Shown here piece by piece: positions 1 through 9,583 of a stretch of DNA of 64,000 nucleotides; position 1 is the first letter of the stretch, and every line of letters begins with the position of its first letter. Source of the DNA: CAWCJL01 sp963795775. Its GTDB lineage: Bacteria; Acidobacteriota; Terriglobia; Terriglobales; Acidobacteriaceae. Location of the stretch: the NCBI GenBank assembly GCA_963795775.1, contig CAWCJL010000002.1, positions 310,001 through 374,000 on the forward strand, in the 5' to 3' direction. Both the position numbers and the translations under genes were made by a program. The notes under the pieces are model-generated. The model saw only the letters and a program-made list of their open reading frames with translations, was not told the origin of the DNA and made no database searches.

Positions 1-2
1 AC

Positions 3-1205
<1,203 letters not shown>

Positions 1206-1344
1206 AGGATGAGGGCCTCCGTATAGTAGACAGCACCCTAACTTAGCAGCGCTGCTGAACAGCACTTTCGCGGATCGCACCTGAGCTGGAAAGATAGCGC
1301 TCCTGTCTTGAGTCCACAGAGAAAAACATCTGACGATTATTGTG

Positions 1345-1605
1345 TTACGGAGTGGACGGCTTTAAGTCCTCGCAGAGGTCGCGCATCGGCTCCGAACCTT
1401 CACCGCCGTATCCCTCTAAATGGTAAGGCATCTCGAATGGATTAGAGAACCACTGCGGATCTACTTCCGTCAGTACCCAGGCAGCTCCGGGCCGCGAGTC
1501 CGTACCTGATCGTCCAGTTTGGGCGTACGTAGAACATTCGAATCCGAACATTGCCAAGAGTACGAGCAGGATACATCGCTTCTGTCTTCGCAATTTACTT
1601 TCCAT
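1345..1605 (-). CDS. small secreted hypothetical protein
   Basis: An 86-residue ORF whose first ~29 residues look like a Sec signal peptide: a basic start (KLRRQKR), a hydrophobic stretch (ILLVLLAMFGF) and a likely cleavage after TYAQ. The mature part is only ~57 residues, acidic and glycine-containing, with two cysteines in total and no recognised domain. The ribosome-binding site is weak (GGGAA upstream of the ATG). It lies between the AAA+ gene and the bactofilin terminator, with nothing on the other strand competing convincingly. I do not recognise the family; it could be a lineage-specific exported peptide or a spurious ORF. Confidence 0.45.
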   Translation of the reverse strand: MESKLRRQKRCILLVLLAMFGFECSTYAQTGRSGTDSRPGAAWVLTEVDPQWFSNPFEMPYHLEGYGGEGSEPMRDLCEDLKPSTP

Positions 1606-1660
1606 TTACGTAATTCCCATGAGTTTGGCGAATGTCATTCTGGTAATCCTCGTATGCATG

Positions 1661-1687
1661 AAAAAGGCCCCGGTTGCCCGGGGCCTT
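1661..1687 (-). terminator. Rho-independent terminator of the bactofilin gene
   Basis: A perfect 10-bp inverted repeat (AAGGCCCCGG / CCGGGGCCTT, 1664-1673 and 1678-1687) with a 4-nt loop. On the minus strand it is followed by TTTTT. It begins 23 nt after the bactofilin stop codon. Confidence 0.85.
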
Positions 1688-1709
1688 CTCTGCACTGTTT
1701 CGCTGGAAG

Positions 1710-2261
1710 CTAGACGCCGACTGGCTTGGCTTCGCTGTGTGCGACGTTGTTGCTTTCGACCTTTGCGGTTTCCTTGCTGGTCTGGCCGCCCGGCTTACGG
1801 ATGTCGATGCCGCCCTTGAAGAAGGCGCCGTCTTCGATGCTGATGCGCTGCGCGATGACATCGCCCGTGAGCGAGCCTTCGCTGCGGATGTCCACGCGGT
1901 CGCTGGCATTGATGTTGCCGCGCACCTTACCCAGCACCACCACTTCACGCGCAGAGATGTTGGCCGCGACCTGGCCGTTGCGGCCCACGGTGACGCGGTT
2001 GCCCTGCAGGTTGATGGCGCCCTCGACCTTGCCGTCGATGTAGAGCGATTCCGAACCGGTGACTTCGCCCTTGACCACCAGGCTCTTGCCGATGGTGGCC
2101 TGATCGGCAGCAGCCGCCTGGGCGGACGGTGCGGCGGGTGTCCGCGACCCTGTGCTGGGCTCAAACCCGGTGGAGGTTGTGGGCACTGCCGGGCGCGCCG
2201 GCTCCGTGCTCGGGGACTGGGGGGAGTTGCCGGAGGTGCCGGGCTGGTTGGGTTTCCACAT
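1710..2261 (-). CDS. bactofilin family cytoskeletal protein
   Basis: A 183-residue protein. The first ~50 residues are a Pro/Ser/Thr-rich disordered tail. Residues ~55-160 form the bactofilin core, seen as repeating short beta-strand units with glycine turns (for example TIGKSLVVKGEV, GNRVTVGRNGQVAANI, GSLTGDVIAQRI). A short polar C-terminal tail follows. Bactofilins polymerise without nucleotide into membrane-associated filaments used in cell shape, stalks or polar organisation. Here the gene is monocistronic, ends in a strong terminator and is divergent from rnr. No M23 peptidase partner is adjacent, so its particular cellular task cannot be told from context. Confidence 0.9.
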   Translation of the reverse strand: MWKPNQPGTSGNSPQSPSTEPARPAVPTTSTGFEPSTGSRTPAAPSAQAAAADQATIGKSLVVKGEVTGSESLYIDGKVEGAINLQGNRVTVGRNGQVAANISAREVVVLGKVRGNINASDRVDIRSEGSLTGDVIAQRISIEDGAFFKGGIDIRKPGGQTSKETAKVESNNVAHSEAKPVGV

Positions 2262-2536
2262 CGCTTGGGGATTTCCTTTCCTCTACTGCGTAATCTTGCT
2301 CCGCTCCGAAACGCGCCTGCGGGCGAACGCTTCACCCACTCTCGACACCGGCTCGTCCCAAAGCCTGGGTGAAATCTGACATCCGCGGACGCAGCTTGCG
2401 TTTGGGAGCTGACTTCAGGGGCCTTTCCTGCATATTACCCATGTCCCGGGGAAAATTGCACGCCATTTGTCTATATCTTTCGTTGCAGTTGTCTCACCAG
2501 GCGATACCATTCCGCATCTTCTCCCTCTAAAGTGCT

Positions 2537-5095
2537 ATGGCTTCTGACCGCGACTTGATGCAACGCATAGCCCGCTCCCCTGCGCAACGCGCCGGTTACA
2601 AACAGCTCGTGCGCGAACTGGGTCTGGGGGGCGGCCGCGAACGCCGCCTCCTGCTCGAACAGCTTGCACGCATGACCGCGCGCGGCACCCTCATCAAGGC
2701 CGACCGCGACCACTGGACCCTTCCTGCGGCTGCGGAGAGCCGCGAAAACCTGGTGGCCGGCCGGCTCGATCTGCACCGCGAAGGCTACGGGTTCGTGCGA
2801 CCGCACACGCGCTCGGTCACCGGCGACGATGACATCTTCATTCCCCCAAGCGAACTGCACGGCGCGATGCAGGGGGACCAGGTGCTGGTGGAAATGGGGC
2901 CGCCCCGCGCTTCGGGCGCCAATGCCGGTCGCCGCCACGGACGCATACTGCGCATCATCACTCGGCGGAACCCGACCGTGGTGGGCCGCTTTCAGTACGC
3001 GCACGGCCGCCACATGCAGGGCAACTCGGTCGTCCCCTTTGACGCGCGCATGACGCAGCCGATCCTGATTCCCTTCGGCCTGGAGCGGCCGGAGATGACC
3101 GCCGAGGGCACCCCCAACCGCGTGCTTGGGGAGGATGTGCGCCACTTCGAACACGACCTGGCGGAAGGCGACCTGGATGGCCTCGTCGTCGATGTCGAGA
3201 TCACCGACTGGCCCAGGCCGACCAGGCAGGCACGGGGCCGCGTGATCGAGATTCTTGGACACCCCGACGACTTCGGCGTGGATGTCGAGATCATGATCCG
3301 CAAACATCACCTGCCGCACGTGTTTCCCGAAGCGGTGCTGGAGGAGGCGCGCGGCGTCGCACGCCTTGATCCGGTGGAGGCCGCGCGGCGCCACGATTTC
3401 CGCGATCTGCCTATCGTCACCATCGATGGCGAAACAGCCCGCGACTTCGACGACGCCGTGCTGGTGCGCGAAAACCAAGACGGTTACGAACTCCAGGTTC
3501 ACATCGCCGACGTGGCGGAGTACGTCACCGCGGGTTCCGCGCTCGATCTCGAAGCGCGCCTGCGCGGCACCTCGGTTTACTTTCCGGACCGCGCCGTACC
3601 CATGCTGCCACAGGAGCTCTCGACCGATATCTGCAGCCTGCGCCCGGACGTAGACCGGCTGGTTCTTTCCTGTGTCATGCAGATCGATCGTGAAGGCGAA
3701 GTCCGCAGCTACGAAGTGCTCGAAGGTGTGATCCGTTCTGCGCGCCGCATGACCTACACGCAGGTGCACGCCATCCTCTCCGGCGACAAGAGCACTCGTG
3801 GCGAGTTCCACGCGCTGGTGCCGGAGTTCGAGCGCATGTATACGCTGGCCCGGATTCTGAACAGGAAGCGCGAGCGCCGCGGCTCCATCGATTTCGATCT
3901 GCCGGAACCAGTAATCGAATTCAACGAGCTGGGCATGATGGAAAGCATCGTGCGCTCGGATCGCACGTGGGCCAACCGCCTGATCGAGGAGTTCATGCTT
4001 TCCGCCAATGAATGCGTTGCGTCCTGGCTGGAGGGACTGGGAACGCCCTCGCTCTATCGCATTCACGAAAAGCCGGAGCCGCGCCGGGTGATCGAATTCG
4101 AGGAGATCGCCGCCAGCTTTGGCTACTCACTCGGCATCGGCGCGCTGCCAGTAAAGCGGGTTCAGTTCAAATCGGAGCGCCGTGAGTTTCGCGCGCACAA
4201 TCAACGCCACCGCGGCGGAACCAGCAGGTCCGGCCCGCGCACACACGAGATCCCGCAGGATATCCCGGTCACGCCACGCATGTATCAGCGCTTGGCGGAA
4301 AAGATTGCGGGCACGCCGGAAGAACGCATCCTCGCGCACCTGATGCTTCGTTCACTCAAGCAGGCCCGCTACAGCGAAAAGAATGAGGGCCATTTCGCGC
4401 TCGCGGCGGCCACGTACACACATTTCACTTCGCCCATCCGGCGCTACCCGGACCTGATCGTTCACCGCATCGCCAAGGCCCTGCTCCGCTCCGGTGTATC
4501 CGGCGACTCCCGGGCTCACACGAAGGCGAAGCATGCCCCTTTTCCGCCCATCGCCGAGGAAGAACTCGCGGCCATTGCCAAGGAGTCCAGCGATGCGGAA
4601 CGCCGCGCTGCCGAAGCCGAACGCGAGCTGATGGAGTGGAAGAAAGTAAAGTTCATGCAGGAGCGCATCGGAGAAGACTTCGCCGCGATGGTGATGAACC
4701 CCACCCGTTACGGCCTCTTCATCGAGCTGAACGAGTTGTTTATCGAGGGCCTGGTGCCCATCGATTCGCTCAGCGCCACCTCCCGCGATGGCGACCATTA
4801 CACCTTCCGCGAAAACACCCGGGAGATCATCGGTATCCGGACGGGCAAGCGCTACGCCGTGGGCGATCAAATACGGGTGGTGCTGGATCGCGTTGACGAA
4901 GTGGAGCGCCGTCTCCAGTTCTCCGTTCTCGAAGAAGCGGAGCCCGCGCGGGGCAACCGGCCCAAAACGAAAAAGAAGAGGGCAGCAAACGAACCAGCCA
5001 TGGTGCAAGCAGGCAGCGCGAAGGCAGGCAAAGCGGGAGCGCGCAGGAAAGGCGGCAAGGCGAGCACCGGGAAAAACCGCGGCAAGCGCGGCTAG
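2537..5095 (+). CDS. rnr: ribonuclease R
   Basis: An 852-residue 3'-5' exoribonuclease of the RNB family. Order: winged-helix-like N-terminus (~10-65), cold-shock OB domain (GYGFVRPH near residue 84), RNB catalytic domain with the metal-binding Asp cluster TIDGETARDFDDA (~295-307), then an S1 domain (MVMNPTRYGLFIEL, ~715-730) and a ~55-residue Lys/Arg-rich tail. The length matches RNase R (E. coli 813 residues) rather than RNase II. It degrades structured RNA and takes part in rRNA and tmRNA quality control. The gene starts with ATG 276 nt from the divergent bactofilin start and its stop overlaps the convergent membrane-protein gene by 4 nt. Confidence 0.95.
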   Translation: MASDRDLMQRIARSPAQRAGYKQLVRELGLGGGRERRLLLEQLARMTARGTLIKADRDHWTLPAAAESRENLVAGRLDLHREGYGFVRPHTRSVTGDDDIFIPPSELHGAMQGDQVLVEMGPPRASGANAGRRHGRILRIITRRNPTVVGRFQYAHGRHMQGNSVVPFDARMTQPILIPFGLERPEMTAEGTPNRVLGEDVRHFEHDLAEGDLDGLVVDVEITDWPRPTRQARGRVIEILGHPDDFGVDVEIMIRKHHLPHVFPEAVLEEARGVARLDPVEAARRHDFRDLPIVTIDGETARDFDDAVLVRENQDGYELQVHIADVAEYVTAGSALDLEARLRGTSVYFPDRAVPMLPQELSTDICSLRPDVDRLVLSCVMQIDREGEVRSYEVLEGVIRSARRMTYTQVHAILSGDKSTRGEFHALVPEFERMYTLARILNRKRERRGSIDFDLPEPVIEFNELGMMESIVRSDRTWANRLIEEFMLSANECVASWLEGLGTPSLYRIHEKPEPRRVIEFEEIAASFGYSLGIGALPVKRVQFKSERREFRAHNQRHRGGTSRSGPRTHEIPQDIPVTPRMYQRLAEKIAGTPEERILAHLMLRSLKQARYSEKNEGHFALAAATYTHFTSPIRRYPDLIVHRIAKALLRSGVSGDSRAHTKAKHAPFPPIAEEELAAIAKESSDAERRAAEAERELMEWKKVKFMQERIGEDFAAMVMNPTRYGLFIELNELFIEGLVPIDSLSATSRDGDHYTFRENTREIIGIRTGKRYAVGDQIRVVLDRVDEVERRLQFSVLEEAEPARGNRPKTKKKRAANEPAMVQAGSAKAGKAGARRKGGKASTGKNRGKRG

Positions 5096-5412
5096 CTGTT
5101 CGGCCTGGCCCCGTCATCCTTGCGGCTGGTCTCGGGCGCTGCGCCGGACTGTGCGTCGGGTTCCTCATCCAGCAGTCCCAGGCGCTGCTCCACCTTGGGA
5201 ATGGAGGGCGTTGCGCCACGTTCCACGCGCTTCCGTTGCTGCCGGAGGTTGTAGGCGAACAACCCCGCCCGCAGCAGCAGAATGCCGATCAACGCCGCGA
5301 CCAGCGCCCACTGCGTATGCCCCTTCTGGTGCAGCAGCCAGAAGACCGCAGCCAGCAGCACGATCACAAACAAACCGAAGGACGCGGTACTCGCCCCATT
5401 TCTCATAGCCAT
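5092..5412 (-). CDS. small two-TM membrane protein, hypothetical
   Basis: About 106 residues when started at the ATG at 5412, which has AGGGGAG ~13 nt upstream. The frame stays open for 32 more codons, but that stretch is made of a 13-bp tandem repeat and reads as Lys/Arg-rich low-complexity sequence, so I exclude it. Two hydrophobic helices are visible (FGLFVIVLLAAVFWLL and ALVAALIGILLLRAGLFAY), followed by an Arg-rich cytosolic segment and an acidic, Pro-containing tail. No known domain is recognised. It is convergent with rnr and overlaps its stop by 4 nt. Confidence 0.65.
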   Translation of the reverse strand: MAMRNGASTASFGLFVIVLLAAVFWLLHQKGHTQWALVAALIGILLLRAGLFAYNLRQQRKRVERGATPSIPKVEQRLGLLDEEPDAQSGAAPETSRKDDGARPNS

Positions 5413-5430
5413 CAGCTTAGTGCGGCTCCC

Positions 5431-5483
5431 CTGGCCTTGTCTCCTGGCCTTGTCTCCTGGCCTTTTTCTCCTCGCCTTGTCTT
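5431..5483. repeat. 13-bp tandem repeat, four copies
   Basis: Four head-to-tail copies of CTGGCCTTGTCTC: two exact (5431-5443, 5444-5456), one with a single inserted T (5457-5470) and one diverged (5471-5483). It sits just upstream of the small membrane-protein start and would be part of that gene's leader. Confidence 0.8.
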
Positions 5484-5558
5484 TAGGATGAGGCCGGGCC
5501 GATCCCACCCGCGCGGAAGTGTCCGCTACAATCAGAGGACACGCGAGTCTAACCAGAT

Positions 5559-6275
5559 ATGCCCTTCTCCGCCCCCTTTCGCCGCTTCAGCCTGGCTGCC
5601 GGTCTCGTCCTTGCCGCGATGCTTACCCCTGCGCCTTTCGCCGGGGCGCAACAGGAGACCACGATCGTGCATGATTCCTCCGCTCTCCACCCTCCGCCGG
5701 GAGCCCGGGTCGCCATTGTTGAGTTTGAAGACCAGGAATGTCCCGACTGCGCCCGCGCCAACCCGATGCTGAAGGCTGCCGCGGCACAGTATCACATTCC
5801 CTGGGTCCGCCATGACTTCCCCCTGCCGCAGCACGGCTGGAGCTTTGAGGCGGCCGTGAACGCACGCTATTTCGATACGAAGTCGAAGAAGCTGGGCGAC
5901 GAGTACCGGGACGATGTCTTCGCCAACCAGCGGTCTATCACCGTGATCAACTCGGATGGCATGACCGAGAACGGTGACGCCGGGCTGGCCAACCTCCGAG
6001 CTTTCACGCAGAAGTGGGCTGCCGATCACGGAGTCACACTGCCGTTCGTGGTCGATCCGCAGAAGAAGCTTGCGGCCGAGGTCAAGGCCGACTACGCGCT
6101 GGGCCAGCGCATCGGCATTCAGCACACGCCTACCATTTGGATCGTGACCAATCAGACGCGGGGCGTTCCGTTTGTCGAGGTCGTGGATCGCGACAAGCTG
6201 TACGCGATGATCGAGGAAGCTTTGGCCGAAACCCGGGGCACGCCTCCCGCGCACACCACCACGCATCGGCAGTAG
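5559..6275 (+). CDS. exported thioredoxin-fold protein, DsbA/DSBA-like oxidoreductase
   Basis: A 238-residue protein with a signal peptide (Arg near the start, hydrophobic LAAGLVLAAML, cleavage near AGA-QQ). The thioredoxin fold follows: the redox motif CPDC at residues 61-64 after a VAIVEFEDQE strand, an alpha-helical insert, and the cis-proline loop HTPT near residue 189. This layout matches the periplasmic DsbA-like family (thioredoxin_4) rather than TlpA. It probably makes or isomerises disulphides in the envelope. A TACAAT -10-like box lies at 5527-5532. The next gene, moeA, is 122 nt downstream and functionally unrelated. Confidence 0.85.
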   Translation: MPFSAPFRRFSLAAGLVLAAMLTPAPFAGAQQETTIVHDSSALHPPPGARVAIVEFEDQECPDCARANPMLKAAAAQYHIPWVRHDFPLPQHGWSFEAAVNARYFDTKSKKLGDEYRDDVFANQRSITVINSDGMTENGDAGLANLRAFTQKWAADHGVTLPFVVDPQKKLAAEVKADYALGQRIGIQHTPTIWIVTNQTRGVPFVEVVDRDKLYAMIEEALAETRGTPPAHTTTHRQ

Positions 6276-6397
6276 AGGCGCAGGGGGAGGGGGGTCGGCC
6301 TGTGCCGCCTCGTTCTCCCGCCGCCTGTGAAAACCTGAGGCTGTGGCGCACAATCTGGTGAGCTTTCCTCCGCGCGCCGCATCCGGTTCGAGCAAGC

Positions 6398-7651
6398 ATG
6401 TCCGCTCCTGTTCTCACCTACCCTGAAGCCGCGGGCCTGATCGCAGAACACGCGGCAGCGCTGCGCAGTTCTTTGGGCCGGCGGATCGAGCGCACGGACC
6501 TGTTGGCCGCACAGCACCGCGTGCTCGCCACTAGTGTGCGGGCCGATCGCGACCAGCCGCCGTTTGCACGCTCCACCCGGGATGGTTTCGCCGTCCGGGC
6601 GACAGAGCTCTGCACCGGCGATGCCCTGCCGGTCACGGGACAAATGCGCGCGGGCGATGCAATGGATACCGCTCCTCTCGCCGCGCGAAGTGCGATCGAG
6701 ATCATGACCGGCGCTCCCGTTCCGCCGGGGGCCGACGCGGTCGCCATGCTCGAGCACGTGAAGCACGAGGGCAACGCCATGCGGCTTGCGCCCGGGCGCA
6801 CGCTCCATCCTGGGGAAAACATCGTCCCCGCGGGAAGCGAGGCGCGGGCCGGCGCCGTCATCGTGCCCGCCGGCACACGCCTTGGGTCCAGCCATATTGC
6901 CGCTGCCGCTCAGTGTGGAGCCGCCGCGGTGGACACCTACGCCCGGCCGCGCGTGGCCATTCTTGCCACGGGCGACGAATTAGTGGAAGTGGACGGTCCG
7001 GCTCCATTAGCACACCAGATACGGAACTCCAACAGTTACTCATTGGCGGCGCAGGTACGCGCTGCCGGAGGCCTGCCGCAGCGCCTCCCCATTGCGCGTG
7101 ACAGTCACGAACACCTGGCCAGGAGCCTTGATGCCGCGCTCGATGGTGCGGACCTGCTTCTGCTTTCGGGCGGCGTCTCGATGGGCAAGTACGATCTCGT
7201 CGAAGACGCACTGGCCCAACGCGGTGCGGAGTTCTTCTTCACCGGCGTGCGCATCCAGCCCGGTAAGCCGGCCGTCTTCGGGCGCCTGCCGCACGCGCAT
7301 CGCGCCGGTTCTCTTTTCTTCATGGGCCTGCCTGGCAACCCGGTCTCTACCCTCGTCACTTTTTTGCTCTTCGCCGCGCCGCTCGTTCGCGCACTCGGAG
7401 GCGAAACAGAAGTCGCCCCCAGCTTCGCGTCCGCCACGCTCGAGAATGAATTCCGCACGCGCCCCGGCCTCACCCGCTTTCTGCCTGCGCGCATGGAGAG
7501 CGCCTGGGATCGCACGACGGTCGCGCCTGTCGCCTGGCATGGCTCCGGCGATCTCGCCGCCACGGCCCGGGCCAACTGCTTCCTGGTGGTCCCGCCCGAT
7601 TGCGAATCGCTGCCGGAGGGCAGCGTCGTCCAGGTGCTGCTCGCGGACTAA
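6398..7651 (+). CDS. moeA: molybdopterin molybdotransferase MoeA
   Basis: A 417-residue protein, the usual MoeA length. Family signatures seen: the N-terminal PPFARSTRDGFAVRA substrate loop (~48-62), TGDEL followed by IRNSNSYSL in the MogA-like domain (~190-215), the LLSGGVSMGKYD loop (~255-266) and GLPGNPVS (~310). MoeA inserts molybdate into adenylylated molybdopterin in the final step of Moco synthesis. moaC follows 60 nt downstream on the same strand, so this is a two-gene Moco cluster; moaA, moaE, moaD and mogA are not in the window. Confidence in the family is high. Confidence 0.95.
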   Translation: MSAPVLTYPEAAGLIAEHAAALRSSLGRRIERTDLLAAQHRVLATSVRADRDQPPFARSTRDGFAVRATELCTGDALPVTGQMRAGDAMDTAPLAARSAIEIMTGAPVPPGADAVAMLEHVKHEGNAMRLAPGRTLHPGENIVPAGSEARAGAVIVPAGTRLGSSHIAAAAQCGAAAVDTYARPRVAILATGDELVEVDGPAPLAHQIRNSNSYSLAAQVRAAGGLPQRLPIARDSHEHLARSLDAALDGADLLLLSGGVSMGKYDLVEDALAQRGAEFFFTGVRIQPGKPAVFGRLPHAHRAGSLFFMGLPGNPVSTLVTFLLFAAPLVRALGGETEVAPSFASATLENEFRTRPGLTRFLPARMESAWDRTTVAPVAWHGSGDLAATARANCFLVVPPDCESLPEGSVVQVLLAD

Positions 7652-7711
7652 GCTTCCAGGGAGGGCGCGCACCGCATACGCGATGGGCATCCCCTCTCGT
7701 ACACTGGCCAC

Positions 7712-8233
7712 ATGCCCGGCTCCGCACCCAAGCTTTCCCACTACAACGCCGCTGGCGAAGCGCACATGGTGGACGTGAGCGCCAAGCCGCAGACCCGCCG
7801 CGAAGCCACCGCCTCGGCCTTCGTGGAACTCTCGCCGGCCGTGCTCGCCGCTCTGCCTTCAAATCCCAAGGGCAATCCGCTGGAAGTCGCGCGCTTCGCC
7901 GGCATCCAGGCCGCCAAGCGCACCGCCGACCTCATTCCGCTATGTCATCCGCTGCCGCTCAGCTTTGTCGATATCACCGCTGCAGTGGTGGAAGGCGGCA
8001 TCGCGATACGCAGCACGGCCGCCACCACCGCCGGCACCGGGGTGGAGATGGAAGCGCTCACCGGCGCTGCCGTCGCGGCGCTCACCGTCTACGACATGTG
8101 CAAAGCGCTCGATAAAGGCATCGCGATCCGCGCAGTTCAGCTTGAGACGAAATCCGGGGGCAAAAGCGGCGACTATGTGCGCGATGCATCCCACGCTGCG
8201 CCCACCGAGCCTGCCGTTGATCCGTACGAATAG
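7712..8233 (+). CDS. moaC: cyclic pyranopterin monophosphate synthase MoaC
   Basis: A 173-residue MoaC. It carries LSHYNAAGEAHMVDVS at the N-terminus, the LIPLCHPLPLS loop (~73-83) and the EMEALTGAAVAALTVYDMCK segment (~110-128) that forms the dimer active site. With MoaA it converts GTP to cPMP, the first stage of molybdopterin synthesis. The start is fixed by alignment with the family, yet there is no Shine-Dalgarno. A TACACT box at 7700-7705 ends 6 nt before the ATG, which suggests a leaderless transcript separate from moeA. Confidence 0.95.
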   Translation: MPGSAPKLSHYNAAGEAHMVDVSAKPQTRREATASAFVELSPAVLAALPSNPKGNPLEVARFAGIQAAKRTADLIPLCHPLPLSFVDITAAVVEGGIAIRSTAATTAGTGVEMEALTGAAVAALTVYDMCKALDKGIAIRAVQLETKSGGKSGDYVRDASHAAPTEPAVDPYE

Positions 8234-8288
8234 GACCCAGCGCCGCCGCACACGCGTCCGCGTCAGCATTGCGCGGCAGGCCCTCACG

Positions 8289-8317
8289 TTGACTGGCTCC
8301 GGATACGCCACTACAGT
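8289..8317 (+). promoter_or_regulatory. sigma-70-type promoter of the alpha-galactosidase gene
   Basis: TTGACT (8289-8294), a 17-nt spacer, then TACAGT (8312-8317). The gene's ATG lies 31 nt further on. Spacing and both hexamers match the vegetative consensus well. Confidence 0.55.
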
Positions 8318-8348
8318 GGTACCGCCGTCCCGGAGGCCTAATCACACG

Positions 8349-9527
8349 ATGCTTATACGCACACTCGCCCTCGCCGCACTACTCAGTTGTGCCGCACTTC
8401 CTGTCCTGGCACAGGCAGACACCACGTTGGCCAAGACTCCGCCCATGGGCTGGAATAGCTGGAACCACTTCGCCGGCCGCGTCTCCGACAAAGACGTTCG
8501 CGCCGCCGCCGATGCACTGGTCTCTTCCGGTATGCGCGATGCCGGCTATATCTACGTCAACATCGACGACACCTGGGAAGGCAAGCGCAATGCCGACGGT
8601 GTAATCCAGACCAACGAGAAGTTCCCGGACATGAAAGCGCTCGCGGATTACGTCCATTCCAAGGGTCTCAAACTCGGGATTTACTCCTCTCCCGGGCCGA
8701 TGACGTGCGCGCACTATGAAGGGTCTTATGGACACGAAGCCCAGGACGCGCAAACCTATGCTGGATGGGGCATCGATTACCTGAAGTACGACTACTGCGG
8801 ACTCGGCGAAGTGGTAAAGCGCACCGCTACGCTGGCCTCGCCGCAGGCCAACCAGATGATGCGCGACGCTTATAAAAAAATGCACGACGCACTGGTCGCA
8901 ACCCACCGGCCTATCGTGTACAGCCTTTGCCAGTACGGATGGGACTCAGTATGGACCTGGGGCCCGGAGGTCGGTGGCAACCTGTGGCGCACCACCGGCG
9001 ACATCACCGATAACTACGATCGCATGTCGGTCATCGGCTTCGGTCAGGCGGGTCTTTCGAAGTACGCCGCACCCGGGCACTGGAATGATCCGGACATGCT
9101 CGAAGTGGGCAACGGCAAGATGTCCAGCGACGAGTACCGGACGCACATGAGCCTGTGGGCCATCCTCGCGGCTCCACTATTGGCGGGCAATGATCTCTCG
9201 CAGATGACGCCGGACACGCTCTCCATCCTTACAAACCGCGACGTCATCGCCATCGATCAAGACGCGCTCGGCAAGCAGGGCGACCGTGTTTCTGCCGACG
9301 GCCCATTCGAGATCTGGTCCAAGCCCCTGACAGACGGCGCCAAGGCAGTCGCTCTCTTTAATCGAGGCGAGGACGACGAGAACATGACACTGCACGTCGC
9401 CGACGTTGGCGTCGCGGCTGGGGCCAAGGCGCGCGACGTGTGGGGCGGACGCGATTTGACCCTGCAGGACACCTTCACGACCCGGGTCCCAAAGCACGGT
9501 GTCGTCCTGCTTCGCATTTCGAAGTAA
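8349..9527 (+). CDS. alpha-galactosidase, glycoside hydrolase family 27
   Basis: 392 residues from ATG 8349; the longer frame upstream overlaps moaC and is not coding. A signal peptide (LALAALLSCAALPVLA-QA) implies export. GH27 hallmarks: TPPMGWNSWN (~29-38), the nucleophile motif YLKYDYC (~144-150), the region LWRTTGDI holding the likely acid/base Asp, and PGHWNDPDML (~241-250). The enzyme removes terminal alpha-galactosyl residues from oligosaccharides such as raffinose or galactomannan side chains. The C-terminus (~310-392) is the usual beta-sandwich. It has its own promoter and no sugar transporter beside it. Confidence 0.92.
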   Translation: MLIRTLALAALLSCAALPVLAQADTTLAKTPPMGWNSWNHFAGRVSDKDVRAAADALVSSGMRDAGYIYVNIDDTWEGKRNADGVIQTNEKFPDMKALADYVHSKGLKLGIYSSPGPMTCAHYEGSYGHEAQDAQTYAGWGIDYLKYDYCGLGEVVKRTATLASPQANQMMRDAYKKMHDALVATHRPIVYSLCQYGWDSVWTWGPEVGGNLWRTTGDITDNYDRMSVIGFGQAGLSKYAAPGHWNDPDMLEVGNGKMSSDEYRTHMSLWAILAAPLLAGNDLSQMTPDTLSILTNRDVIAIDQDALGKQGDRVSADGPFEIWSKPLTDGAKAVALFNRGEDDENMTLHVADVGVAAGAKARDVWGGRDLTLQDTFTTRVPKHGVVLLRISK

Positions 9528-9583
9528 AACACGCGGCGGCGCTCCGGACGTTTACACGGTCGCGAGCGCCGCGCCCCATTCTG

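Noticed and set aside
2471..4066. 531-aa ORF antisense to rnr
   Set aside because: It is the opposite strand of a well-conserved RNase R gene; its protein is His/Val/Ala-rich with no domain, a common artefact of GC-rich codon use.
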